Below, one piece after another: positions 48,876 to 60,123 of a stretch of 64,000 bases of DNA. Source of the stretch: Gaeumannomyces sp. JS-464 (Eukaryota > Ascomycota > Sordariomycetes > Magnaporthales > Magnaporthaceae); assembly GCA_002197995.1 (NCBI GenBank), contig NGZR01000004.1, positions 2,728,001-2,792,000 of the forward strand, written 5' to 3'. Every line of letters starts with the position of its first letter. Within the stretch, counting starts at the first letter, position 1. The notes below the pieces were generated by a model. The model ran no database searches and was not told where the DNA came from. It was given only the letters and a program-made list of their open reading frames with translations. The position numbers were made by a program, and so were the translations under genes.

Positions 48876-49783
48876 GGTAGATAAGTAGGCCCCCACCTAA
48901 TACACGCGAAACAGGAACATTCGCATCTTCCTGTCCGCAGGTTGTGAAGCTGGGCTAACGTATGGATAAACCTTGCCGTCGAACCATAATGAGCGGGTAT
49001 GTGACAACTAATACTACAAAATAAAGTGTAGTCGCCATGCTTGGCCTCCAAGGAGCGGACCGCCTGTAATAGTGGATAGGCCTACGGCCGGATCCGAGTA
49101 AGGGAAAGCTAAGGTGGTTTTTAGACGGCCTGCGGGCCAAGGAGACAGCTCGGATGTCAAGAAACACTTCGATGGCGGCCTGCAACCCAGGTTGTGGGGC
49201 CTCCGTGGCGGCAGCTGCGCGACCGACAGTGGGGGTCAGCCGCCAGGGTTCTTCTGTCGAGAAGAGGCGGTATTTTGGTGCCGCAAAAGTATCCTTGTGC
49301 ATCTTTGAGATATGGATGCACGCCCCCTGTGTCCCGCCGCGATAACCCACGAGGCCTGGACAAAGAAAGATCCGGGCACATGCTATCCAAGATGAAGTTG
49401 GTCAGCACTAACACCTCAAACCTTTCATTTCATGTGCGAGGCAATGCACACAGATCAGATGCCACAAGAAGCTAGAAAACAAGAAGAAAAAGTGGATTGC
49501 GATGGTCGTCGAGGCTTAGTGCTGGCCGGACTTTGTTCGGAATGCGGCTCCCAGGTAGCGCAGCCACAGCCTTAAATCGGAAATTCTGTTTGGCATCCGC
49601 GCCACGTTGGGAGGGTGCGTGTGTGTGTCAGGGGGAAGGCAAAACCGCGTGTTTGTTTCGCCTCAACGGTAAACCCTTTTGCTGTGCCTGTGACGTGCGG
49701 TGGCCGCTTCCGCCGTGGATGTTTGTTTTGCCGCCCAGCCGAGCAAGGCACGATTACGACATCATATCGGTTCCAGGCTCCCA

Positions 49784-49797
49784 GGTACCTAGGTACC
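49784..49797. repeat. 14-bp palindrome GGTACCTAGGTACC
   Basis: This is a perfect palindrome sharing its core with the one 0.9 kb upstream. Confidence 0.9.
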
Positions 49798-52700
49798 CCT
49801 GGCCCGGTGGCTGGGTCGAATCTCCACCGTAAATCCCCTTCTCTCAATAGACGGTGACGTCGCCATGTTTGGTCGGTGGCAGATATCAAACGTCAGTCAG
49901 TGAGTCAAAAAATCCCGTCAGGTGGAACTCGGGCCGTCGTCGGTGGGCGTGGGGTCCACTCGGGCTCGGGCGACCGTGGTCCAGACCGGGAGCTCGTTTG
50001 ATGACCCGAGCCTCTTTCTTTTTTTTTTTTTTTTATACTTTGCGCTGATTTCCCACTTTCTGGAAGGACTCGACTGCGCTGGCGGCTCACCCCGACCAAG
50101 AAAAAACGCGGACCATCCCATACAAAAACCACAGTGGGCCATGGTCCATGTTATTTTTTGGTCGGGGTGCGGCTGTGACCGCCTCGGCATAAGATCAAAA
50201 AAAATAAATCAGACCCTTTCGGGAGAACACGGCATGGCGTAATGGGTCCCAAGACCCACCACTTAGAACAAAATAGGCAGAAGACCGGGTCCCGATTCGG
50301 GATGGCATGCTCGACAACCCATGGTGCCATTTCCAGCTGCAATTGACAGACGAGATCAGCACAAGGTTCGTCGGGTTTTGTAGGACCACAGGCACTGTGA
50401 AGCTGCTGATGTGGATGTACCTCGCTCCCAAGAAATTCCCGGAACCACCCGAAGATATCTTCCACCCCGGCACCTCAGTCCAAGTTCTCGTTGTGCGTAT
50501 CCCTTTGGTCCTGTCCTGCCCGCCCAGGCCAGGCAGGCTCCTGAGCCGAGGAGAAATTCGGCAGGACAGACGGAAGTTTTCACAATCGTGCGAATTTGGT
50601 TTTGCTTGCCACGCAGTCCGGCACGCGCCTGACAACATGTGCAACTTTCATCTCAAGGGGTGCTGATAGCCCTACACGGTCTGGGTCATATGGACGGAAG
50701 ATTCATCAGCCGGATACACAACCCTACGGTGTAGATCTAGTCTTGGTAGCGGGGCACTCTGGTTTGTGACTGGCCGGCTGGATCGAGGAAGAAACACGGC
50801 AACCTACCGGGCGAAGCAAGGTGCGCTTGCGCGGCTGGAATCTGTGGGACCATAGGCCGCGAGCCGGCCCACGGGCAGGCGCCGGGTTGGTTCCAGTGAT
50901 CGACATGCATCAGCACCGGAGGGGGTGTCCTATACCGCTATGTACGGTGTACACTATATGCACGGCGTACATGGCGGCTCGGCTGGCGGGTAGGAGAAGG
51001 GCGGGAGCATGGCCTGAAAGTCATGACAGGACCTCCCCTACTTCGGATGTGCCTCGCAGAGCCGAAGGGGGGACCCCGTCACGCTCCCATCTCGTTTGTG
51101 CCACACCCGTTCACCGGCTTTCTGCAGGACGATGGCAGGACTACAACATAGATATGTCGGTTGGGTTGTCTGCATGCGAAAATAAAGTACCTATATGCCG
51201 CGTATATCTGCCACGATCTGCAGGTGTGGCTGCAGTTCCAATGCATATCGCCAGATGAATACCGCCCGATTTAGACGCTCGATTTCTGGGGTCGTCGCAG
51301 AAGAGCCAGACGATCAGGCCACAGAGCAGGAGGGGTTGGAGGGTTGTGCCGCGACTTGGCATTTTAACGCCTGATTGCCTCCGTCGCGAGGCTAGCAAGC
51401 TCAACGCGTAAGCTCTTCGTAAGAACCTCTAGCTCCCCCGACGTAGCATGCGCCAGGTGATAATTGGGTCCAGACCAGCAAAGCAGAAAATGGTCCGGAC
51501 AAAGTTAACCCGGAGTCCTTACCTAACCTATCAACGTACTTGATACGAACTGGAACGCGGAGATAGAGGCCATCCATTCGTCGCCTTTACGGGGAAATCT
51601 GAGCCAGAGACCAACACGAGCTGGCTGTGCTTACGTTGCTGTGACACACAGCTAGTATGTACGTAGTATGTGATCCATCGCTGCTTCGCTGTCCAGGATC
51701 GCTTAGGAGCACCACACGGGGCGGAACAGTGTCTCTAGAGTTTGTTCCTGTTTGCGCCTGTGCGGTGCATGGAAGAGGCTTGTTATGGGTCGCACAGTGT
51801 GCTGACATCACATCTAGGATAGCTTTTAGCTAAAAATGAATAAAGCCCCTGGACCTAGGCGTGGCAAGCTCGTCGAATCGGAAGCTGACAAGACGTTGGT
51901 TGGGTTGGGGCTGAACACATATCGTAGGTATCTTGCCCCCAAAAGCTCTAGTTGTGATTTGTACCCGCTGCCGGCCCGCCCGCACGGTCTCCCTTGGCGA
52001 TGTACCACAGCTGAGTGCAGCACGGCTGTGTCCCAGCATGCATTTACGCCACGCACGCTACCCCACGCACGTCTCAGTCTGTGCTGTCAGCCTGGCGATA
52101 CGGAGGCCAAGTCCAATTTCCAATTTCCCATTTTGAATTGTAGCAGAGTGATACAGAGCTTATACAGAGAGGGGCCATATGCAAACCGAAGGGAGAAAAA
52201 GACCCTGCAAATCTTCAGCGACGGACAAGAACGGCGGAAATCTTGAGTCGTCGGCAGCCACCTGCGCATTTTTGACGCCGCTGACACACTTGACCAAAAA
52301 AGACTGCCCCTCCATTGGGCGGGCCCTGCGCTTCTATTTGCCAGCCAGCCATGAAACTTACCAAGTCCGTTTCAATCCCGAGCGCCACACAGGCCGTCGC
52401 TCGCTAGGTATTTGTCTTTGCTAGTTTCTCCGCCATCGTGTCAGTTTTTGTTCCGCCTTTTTCTCCTGTCGCCTCTAGAATTTTGCAATGAATATCGAGG
52501 TTAGTTGCTCCAAGCTACCCGGCAGCGATAAGCGCTCCCGACTGACCTCCTCACACTGTCGTGTGAATGTCCTCACAAGGGGCTGGTGGGAGGAGTGGGT
52601 GTGATGCACGACCCACGCATATTCGGTCGGCTCAGCACTGCGGTCGGCGGTGCCCACCGAGAAGGAGCGTGTGCGTGCTGCAAGCGCAGGCCCTGTTTGG

Positions 52701-53082
52701 GTCACTTTGACCAGAAATGGGCGGAAGGTCGCCATGACATGATCACCCCTGGATTGATGCCACCCACACACCCACCCACACCCATCGTCTTCATCCACAC
52801 CTGACCGGCCAGACCAAGCGGGTACTTGGGCCCTTGTACCTGCGAACCCGCCCTGCCGGGCCCCATCATCCCGCCATCGCTTTGAGCCTGGTCTGCCGGT
52901 CCAGGCGACCAGGCGAACCAGCTGGCATGCTTCTTTTTTTTGTGTCCATGTCGCGCGCCAGGGACAGGGGCAGACCACTTTTTCCCACTCAGACAAGATA
53001 ACGATTCTAGCCGCTCCCGTGCATGGCTGCTGGGTTTCCTGATGCTTTCCCATGTGAGATATTTTTCTTTGCCGCCTTGGGT

Positions 53083-53150
53083 TTGTTATTTTCTCTTCCC
53101 TCCCCCTCTTCCTTCTTCCCTTCCCTTCCTCCTTATTCTTCTTGGTGATA
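53083..53150 (+). promoter_or_regulatory. Pyrimidine-rich tract upstream of creD
   Basis: Nearly uninterrupted C/T on the plus strand over about 65 bases, roughly 480-550 bp before the creD start. CT-rich stretches just upstream of transcription starts are common in filamentous fungal promoters. Confidence 0.4.
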
Positions 53151-53629
53151 GTTCACGTTGCCTTTCTTTGCCATTCACTACTTCGCGCCTTGAAGGTGTA
53201 TGTGATCCAAGCCGATCACCCCTCGATATCCACAAACACCCACCCACCCACCCAAGGGACACCCTGACTCCAGAGGCTTCTACCACTACGTCACCGATAT
53301 ATCACGAACATTTTTTCGTGGGCCCCGATAAAAAAAAAACCTGGCTTCGGGGCATTCCGGCGCGGCTGTTTAGCTATCAGCCAGACAACCCTTTGAGAAT
53401 CGCCAACGCCTACAACTCTCTCTGCCTTGTGGCGCAGACTTTACTCCTTGGAATTGCCAACAAAGCAAAAAGTCCATAAGACACTTAGTGCTTTGAATCC
53501 ACCGGGGTGCCAAGTGCATCCCAAAACCCGTCCATGTCTGTGGTGTTGGTGACAAAACCAACACCCTCCTACTGAGTTGACTACCTCAAGCGTCACCGGC
53601 TCGCTTCGGGTGGCCGGCTGACGACGACA

Positions 53630-55638
53630 ATGCCTTCCTTTTTGCCTTTCACCTCGGTCACGGGCCGACACGCCTTCACCCTGTTTGACATCCGGTTAGA
53701 GAACGACTTTATCGTTTTCAGGGGGAACGACCACGAGGCTTCAGGCCAGCTGTTGAAGGGCGTCGTTGCAGTATGCGTCCCCGGACCGACTAGGGTCGAA
53801 GACATCCACCTGAGGTTAAACGGGACCTTGCATCTCTCCTGGACGGACCTGAAGACGACGCCAACGGGAATATCGAGCCAAAGATTCGAAAAGACGACCG
53901 ACATCCTGACGCACCGATGGCCGAGCTTCATCGGGACGCCTGGCAAGAGCATGACGCTCGAGAAGGGAAACTACGAGTTCCCCTTCGAGATCCTGCTCCC
54001 TGGCGAGACGTGCGAGAGCGTCGAGGGCCTGCGCGAGGCCAGCATCACGTACCGGCTCAAGGCCACAATCGCGCGCGGCAAGTTTGCCTACGACCACCAT
54101 GCGTACAAGCACGTGCGCGTGATCCGGACCCTCGAAGCTTCGGCGCTCGAGTTCCTGCACGCCATGAGCGTCGAGAACATCTGGCCCAACAAGGTCGAAT
54201 ACTCCATAGTGGTACCGCGCAAGGCCGTCGTGTTCGGCAGTGCCATCCCGCTTGAGACGAGGTTCACCCCGCTGCTCAAAGGGCTAGAGCTGGGTGATGT
54301 CACCATCCGCCTGGTCGAGGTATGCGATATCATGGCGCAATCCCAGACCGGTGCACCGATGCGGGAGCACAAGAGGAGCGCGAGGTCACGTCGTGGGTCG
54401 TACCCATCAGCCGCGAGGAGCACTGGGAGGACGTTATCGAGAACACGGGCCAGGAGGGCTGGGTTATGAACGCGCAGCTGGACCTGCCCCGCAAGCTGGG
54501 AAAGTGCATCCAGGACGTCAACGCCCACGGCATCAAGGTCCGCCACAAGCTCAAGATGGTCGTTGCTCTGAAGAACCCTGACGGCCACGTGTCGGAGCTC
54601 CGCGCCACCCTGCCCGTCACCATCTTCATCTCGCCCAATATTCCCCTCGACGAGGACGGGAACCTCTCCCAGCCCTCGGCTGCGCAGCCGAACCCCAGGG
54701 AAACGCAAGCCACGGCGCTCCTCCGGGATATGGTGAGCACGTCTTGGATCAGTTGTACGATAACATCGACATGAGCGGCTACCGGACTCCTGGAGGCATG
54801 CAGACCCCGGGGGCCCATTCCGGCATGAATAGCCCTTACTTTGCCCTCTCCCGCGCTGGATCCCACGAGAACCTGGCGGGCATGATCAACGAAGCCACAA
54901 CCATCACGCCGGCCGCCCTATCCTCGCGGCTGCAGGACGTGTCCACCAACAATGTCGGCGGACCCCTGCATAGGGACGCGTCCTTCGTATCGACAGCCTC
55001 GAGCGCCGGAGGATCCACCAACGCCACCGCCGCCGCCGCCGCCGCCGGCTTGGCGGGCCGCGGTGGCAGCGGCAGCTCCCTCGAGACTATTCACTGGTCA
55101 CCCCCGCAGTCGGCGCCGCTGTCGAGGCACAACAGCGGCGAGTACCACTCGGGCCGCCACTCGCCCGAGAGCACGTCGACTTCCCGGAGCTGGAGGAGCT
55201 AAGCAAGGTGCCCAGCTATGCGACCGCCATCAAGTCGTCAAAGGTCGCGCCCCTCGCCTGCGACGGCGCGCCCGCCCTGCCCAACTACGCCACGGCCTGC
55301 AGCTGCGGGGGCGGCGGCGGAACCAGCGAACCCGCGAACCCGGCCATCGGCACCACCTGCCTCGCCGCCAGCCCGCTCGAGCTGATCCCGGAGGAGAGCC
55401 ACCACTCCAACCACCACCACCACCAGCGCTCGCGCACCACCGGCCACACTTCTTGCGGCGGGGCGTCCTCCCCTGGTAGCACGGCGACGCCCACTGCCGG
55501 CCCGGTGCTCACGCGGTCGAGGCGCCAGTCGTCTCTCGGCGCCTTCTTCACGTTCGGCTCGCACGGGATTGGGAGCGCCGGCGACGCCGACGAGCGGCGA
55601 AGACTGCATCTCATCCAGCCCGCGAGCGGGTCATCTGA
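53630..55638 (+). CDS. creD: Arrestin-related trafficking adaptor CreD/Rod1 type, four indels
   Basis: Alpha-arrestins of this type recruit the HECT ubiquitin ligase (HulA/Rsp5) to nutrient transporters; CreD acts in carbon catabolite control. The N-terminal arrestin fold starts TLFDIRLENDFIVFRGNDHE. It continues with LTHRWPSFIGTPGKSM, NYEFPFEILLPG, ALEFLHAMSVENIWPNKVEY, the arrestin C-lobe (GIKVRHKLKMVVALKNPDGH, VSELRATLPVTIFISPN), LDQLYDNIDMSGYRTPG and a Ser/Gly/His-rich tail. The PSY/PNY-like sequences VPSYATAI and LPNYATA are candidate HECT-ligase docking motifs. It appears to end HLIQARERVI at 55636-55638. One base is missing at each of four places: 54340-54380, near 54712, near 55165 and near 55611. 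Corrected length is about 670 aa. No intron is apparent. Confidence 0.86.
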
Positions 55639-55690
55639 TCAAGCAGCGCCTACTCTCCATATGTGTATACCATTCGAGCACTTGTCGGCC

Positions 55691-55728
<38 letters not shown>

Positions 55729-56438
55729 CTCCTATCTGGTGTTCTATTTTGTGGATCTATCTTTCTGGAAGCAACGATTATATATCCCATTGGGTGGTTC
55801 TTTTGAAATTTCGGCGCATCGGTTGGGAAACTTACACACAACGTCATGTATAGAATAGGGCGGGACATCTTCCCTGCATATGGGGCTTAGTTTGTTTGGG
55901 AACTTTTTTTTTTTTTTTTTCGTCTACTCCTTTTTCTCACTCGCATTCATGGGCGAGCGCTTGGTTCACAGCACCGACGTCATCGCATCACGTCGCCTCA
56001 CCTACCACAGACTTTTATCGTTAGGAGAGTGAGAATGTTAGCTCTCGCGTTAGACGCATTCGAGTTATTTTTCCAAGAGCGGATCCCACGAGCTTTGTCT
56101 TGATATTTTCCTGATGTTCTTGGTTGAATCCTCTACGGGCTGTCGGAATAGATACCATCCTATCTTCGTCGCGACCACAGGGAAAAAGCAGACGGAAAAA
56201 ATGTAACTGCCTCACTAGCTAGGTCCGTCCGCATTTGTCGTTTGTTTTTCTTCATATCTATGGTAAACCCTACTCCTCAGCAACCCGCCAGACTATCAAA
56301 TCTAAAGCAATACATTGTTTGTTGAAAATTTTTGACATGAAATTTGAAACCATTCGAGGCCCTACTCTCCGCACAATGTGAACTTGTCCATTTCTCACGG
56401 AGCCGCAGCGCTGCTCAATATGCACAGTAGGCGAGCCT
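55639..56438. other. Convergent 3' intergenic region with homopolymers
   Basis: This lies between creD (+) and the methionyl-tRNA synthetase (-). It contains the T18A20 dyad (55691-55728) and a T17 run (55904-55920), and no coding sequence. Confidence 0.6.
55691..55728. repeat. T18-A20 inverted homopolymer
   Basis: Eighteen T are followed directly by twenty A, an 18-bp perfect dyad with no loop, about 50 bp after the creD stop codon. It could act in 3' end formation or be a slippage-prone relic. The A run could also reflect an inserted poly(A) tail, but no target-site duplication is obvious. Confidence 0.85.
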
Positions 56439-59054
56439 CTAGGACTTCTCCACTGCCTTCTCGAGTTGGGTTGACGTCCCCTCCGCAGCTGGTGTACCCG
56501 GAGCAGGCGCTCTAGCTGACGAGTTGACTGCACTCGCCGGCCTGAGTGGGAGAGTAGTGGGGGTGGGCCCAGGACCAGAGGATGTGGTGGCGGCAGCCTT
56601 CTGCGCCTCCTTCTTGAGGCGCTTCTTCTCCTTCTCCTTCTCCTTGGCAGCCTTTTTGGCGGCCGCCTTCTCCGCCTCGATCGCCTTCTGCTTCCGCAGT
56701 TCCTCTCCTCCAAAGGCTTCACGCCATTCATCCACCTTTGATGCGGGAATCACGGCGAAGGGCCTCTCAGGCTCTCCGATGGGCTTGCCCGCCTCAAGTA
56801 TGTCGGCCTTCCAGACGTCGGGGATGACGAACGCCGAATCCAGGCCCGTCTCGCCCGCAGGGACTGTCCCTATCTGCCTCATGATTGACCGGGCAGTTCC
56901 AGGCAGGTAAGGGGAGATCAAGCTTGCCAGGAGATGAAGGTGCTCAAGGGCAAGAGCGATGAGGCCATTGGCGAGGTCAAGGTTTTCGTCCAGGAGCTGG
57001 TTGCCTAGCTTGTGGTCTTGTAGCAGCTTGTTACCTAGGGCCGACACGCTGTTGGCATTTTTGAATCAGCATCCTTGTCCTTGAAAATAGAGGGTTTCGG
57101 CTCATGCGCACCTGAGGGCCGTGGCAAGGCCTGCTCTCAGCTTGGTCCCCTTGAGATTGGCGACATATTCCTGGAGCAGCTTGTTCACCTCCGCTTTGTG
57201 CTGCTCAAAGGTCTCCACCGTGGATTTGGGGTGCGGCGGAACCACAGCGCCCATCTTGGCATGACAGAACTTGACAACTCTCTGAACCAAGTTGCCCAGG
57301 TTCTTGAGGAGGTCGTTGTTGTTGCCGTCAATAAATTCCCTAGGAGATGCGTACTTAATTAGCAGGCTGCAAAACCCTCGGGTATATCCACTTCGAGTGC
57401 TGACATACTCCCACTTGAACTCCGCATCACTACTCTCGGGACGTCGCGACAGCAGATAATACCGCCAAACGTCAGGATCGATGCCAGTATCCCGCGCCGT
57501 GTTTCCAAATACGCCGACCCCCTTGGATTTGCTGAACTTGCCACCCTCATAGTTCAGGTATTCCGAGGTGGATAGGTGGCTGACTTTGGTCCAGTTGTCC
57601 TTGCTGCCAAGTTGGGAGGCTGGGAAGATGATGGTGTGGAATCTATGAAACGGTGAGAAAAGGCCCGGTAGCGATTTGTGGGTGAGTGCTGTGACTCGGA
57701 AGTGCAAGTACTAACGGAACGTTGTCCTTCCCCATGAACTGGTACAGCGTCACTTCATCAGGGTTCTTCCACCACTTCTCCCAGTTCTTTCCGGCGAGGT
57801 TTCCAGCGTCGGTATATGTTTTGGTGATGGAAGGGTAGCCAACTAGATAGACAATTCTGTGTCAGCGGGTGACTTTGAGGTGGGAGACCACCAAAGAGAT
57901 TTGGGTACTCACTGCAAGCATCGAACCACACGTAAAACACTTTCCTAGAATACTCCTCGTCGGACAAGCCATCAAGGCCCTTGGGGACTACAGTGGTGGG
58001 TTTGTCAGTCAGCGAGCCAATCTACTGACCATCCAGCATTTAGGCCAACGTCGAAGACCCTAAGGAAGGACATACTTGGTACACCCCACCGCAGGTCCCG
58101 GCTGATTCCGCGGGGCTTGAGTCCCTTGTCGATCCACGATCTGGTGATGGCGACGCAGTTGGAGCTCCATCCTCCCTCGACCTTGGCGAGCCACGGCAGA
58201 ATCTCGCTCTGAAGCGCGTCAAGGCGGATGAAAAGATGTCTCGTTCTGCGCTTTTCCGGGGTCGAACCGTCGACCTTGCATCGGGGGTTCAGAAGCCAGC
58301 CTGTGGCTTTCGCGTCATCGGGGGCTGAGCCGTCCTTGTCCGGCTCCATGGGGTCGAGGAGGTTTCCACAGCTGTCGCACTAATGGAGGTCAACGCGATT
58401 AGAAGCTGGACATGACTAATGATGCTAATATCGACCGGCTTGATAGGACGAAATAGAAATACCTGGTCGCCACGGGCACCCGTGTAGTGGCAGATACTGC
58501 ACTCGCCCTCGACAAAGCGGTCGGCAAGGAAGGTGTTATGTGCGGGGACGGCGCAGAAGGCCTGGGTGGTCTCCTGCTGCTCGATGAAGCCATTGTTCCA
58601 CAGCTTGGTGAAGATGTCCTGGACAATCTGGGTGTGTTCGTCGGTGGGGGTACGTCCAAAGACGTCGAACTCGATCCTGAACCAGTCGTAGATGTTCTTG
58701 TGGATGGTGTGGTACTTGGCGCAAAGGGTGGCCGGGTCTACTCCCTCCTCGAGCGCCTTCGTCTCAGTTGCGGTGCCGTACTCGTCGGAGCCGCAGACGT
58801 AGAGAGTCTGAAGGCCTCGTGCGCGGCAGAAGCGTGCGAACACGTCTGCAGACTATATAGACATATCCTCGTAAGCAGGGCAGGTCATGGACGGCAGGCT
58901 AGGGTATGATGGGAGAGTGAGCAAGGTGACATACGAGCACACTGCCAATGATGTTGCCCAGGTGAGGCACATTGTTGACATAGGGCAACGCGCTGGTAAT
59001 TAGGATGTTGTCCTTGCCCGGCAGCGGGAGGATGGGCTCGCCCTTGCTAGCCAT
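56439..59054 (-). CDS. MES1: Cytosolic methionyl-tRNA synthetase
   Basis: It charges tRNA-Met in the cytosol. Eight exons are read: 59054-58935, 58852-58463, 58379-58076, 57987-57913, 57842-57716, 57642-57409, 57339-57112 and 57048-56439. They give 695 aa with all splice phases consistent and no indel. The class I signature is HLGN (residues 31-34) in [17 protein letters not shown]. The zinc knuckle is [13 protein letters not shown] joined to [10 protein letters not shown] with a second Cys pair. VFYVWFDA precedes the second half, and the KMSKS loop reads [14 protein letters not shown] (about residue 374). The anticodon-binding helical domain follows, then a Lys/Glu-rich coiled tail ([15 protein letters not shown]) and a Pro/Ala-rich end. 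The N-terminal GST-like domain that binds Arc1 in yeast is absent; the protein begins at the catalytic domain. Confidence 0.95.
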
Positions 59055-60123
59055 GGCTACTGCGCGCTTGGATGTGCCTCTCTAGTGCACTTTGCTCGCG
59101 TTATATGATGCTTGCTCCACGCGCTCTGCGACCAAGAGAATTTGGTGTCTGGCGTTGGTATCGTCGGTTTCTCTCCAGTGAGTCAAATCACGGGACTTCA
59201 ATGGAGGGGCACAGCTCCAAATTGAGTTGACCTGGTGCACGGATGCAGTCGCACGAGGAGGGGCAGCCCGACCCGATGGAAGGGGTCCAGTCAGGGGGCG
59301 GGGCCAAGCATTGGTCCCAATCTGGCCAGGGCTTTGTGACCAATCATGTCGTCGTGCGCGGGGCCTCGAGGGAAAGCGGAGTTGACGTCATGCGGGTTTT
59401 CTCAAAGAGGCAGCAGCGCGTTGCCGCCGCCGTCTTCCTCTGGTGGTTTAGCTGCCCACCTAGCGTCGTGTGCGTGACAAGAAATTCTTTGCATCATGAC
59501 TTCAGCGGAGCCTCTAGCGCGGACCTACTGCAATGCCAGCGCCAGGTCCGGTTAGGCGAATCGATGCCAATCATCGAGGGTTGAGCAAGGTCGACCGATC
59601 TCAGTCCTCGGAGCTTGCAGCTTCCTTGAATTCACAAAGATGGAATCCAAGAAGCCCACTTTGCCGCCCCTCGCAATGACACCACCACACCCACTCCCAC
59701 ATGATCGCAGCAGGGATTCTTTCGACCTCTCCACCGCTTCCCGCGTCTTCTTTTTTTTTTTTTTTCCTGCTCTCATCCTCTCTTCTCGCGATTTGCTTCT
59801 TAGTCTCAGCGTGAGCTGGCAAGGTATCTGACGTAAGGGGCTGCCCAGCTGTGGTCACGACGCTGTCTCATATTGTTTCCGTCTGGACCTGCCGTCCACG
59901 ATTATTGATCAACTGTTTAGCATAAATAATACACCAGTCAAGTCGTCGCCAGTTCCAGCCTTTCTCCCTGCGCATCCCATACAAGCTGCGGCACCTCTCG
60001 ACCCGAACCAGAAAACACGTCGCTTGTTTGTTTATTTGTGCTGTTCACAATCGGACGGGATTCAGACCTCAAGAATACAGACCAAAGAACAGCCTCTCTG
60101 AACTACACTACTTTCTATTCGCG
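59055..60123. other. Divergent promoter: MES1 / SLM1
   Basis: These 1.07 kb contain a T15 run (59751-59765) and no recognised coding sequence. Confidence 0.5.

Larger units (their letters stand above)
48342..53629. other. 5.3 kb gene-poor region upstream of creD
   Basis: No frame here resembles a known family; the longest (52940-53479, 179 codons) is low-complexity and ends near the creD leader. Two AGGTAC-type palindromes (48858-48875, 49784-49797), a T16 run (50019-50034) and a long pyrimidine tract (about 53083-53150) are present. The right end must hold the creD promoter and 5' UTR. Orphan genes or long non-coding RNAs are possible. Confidence 0.5.

Noticed and set aside
52940..53479. 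179-codon open frame before creD
   Set aside because: It has low-complexity, Pro/Ser/Leu-rich sequence from a pyrimidine tract, no family likeness, and lies where the creD leader should be.
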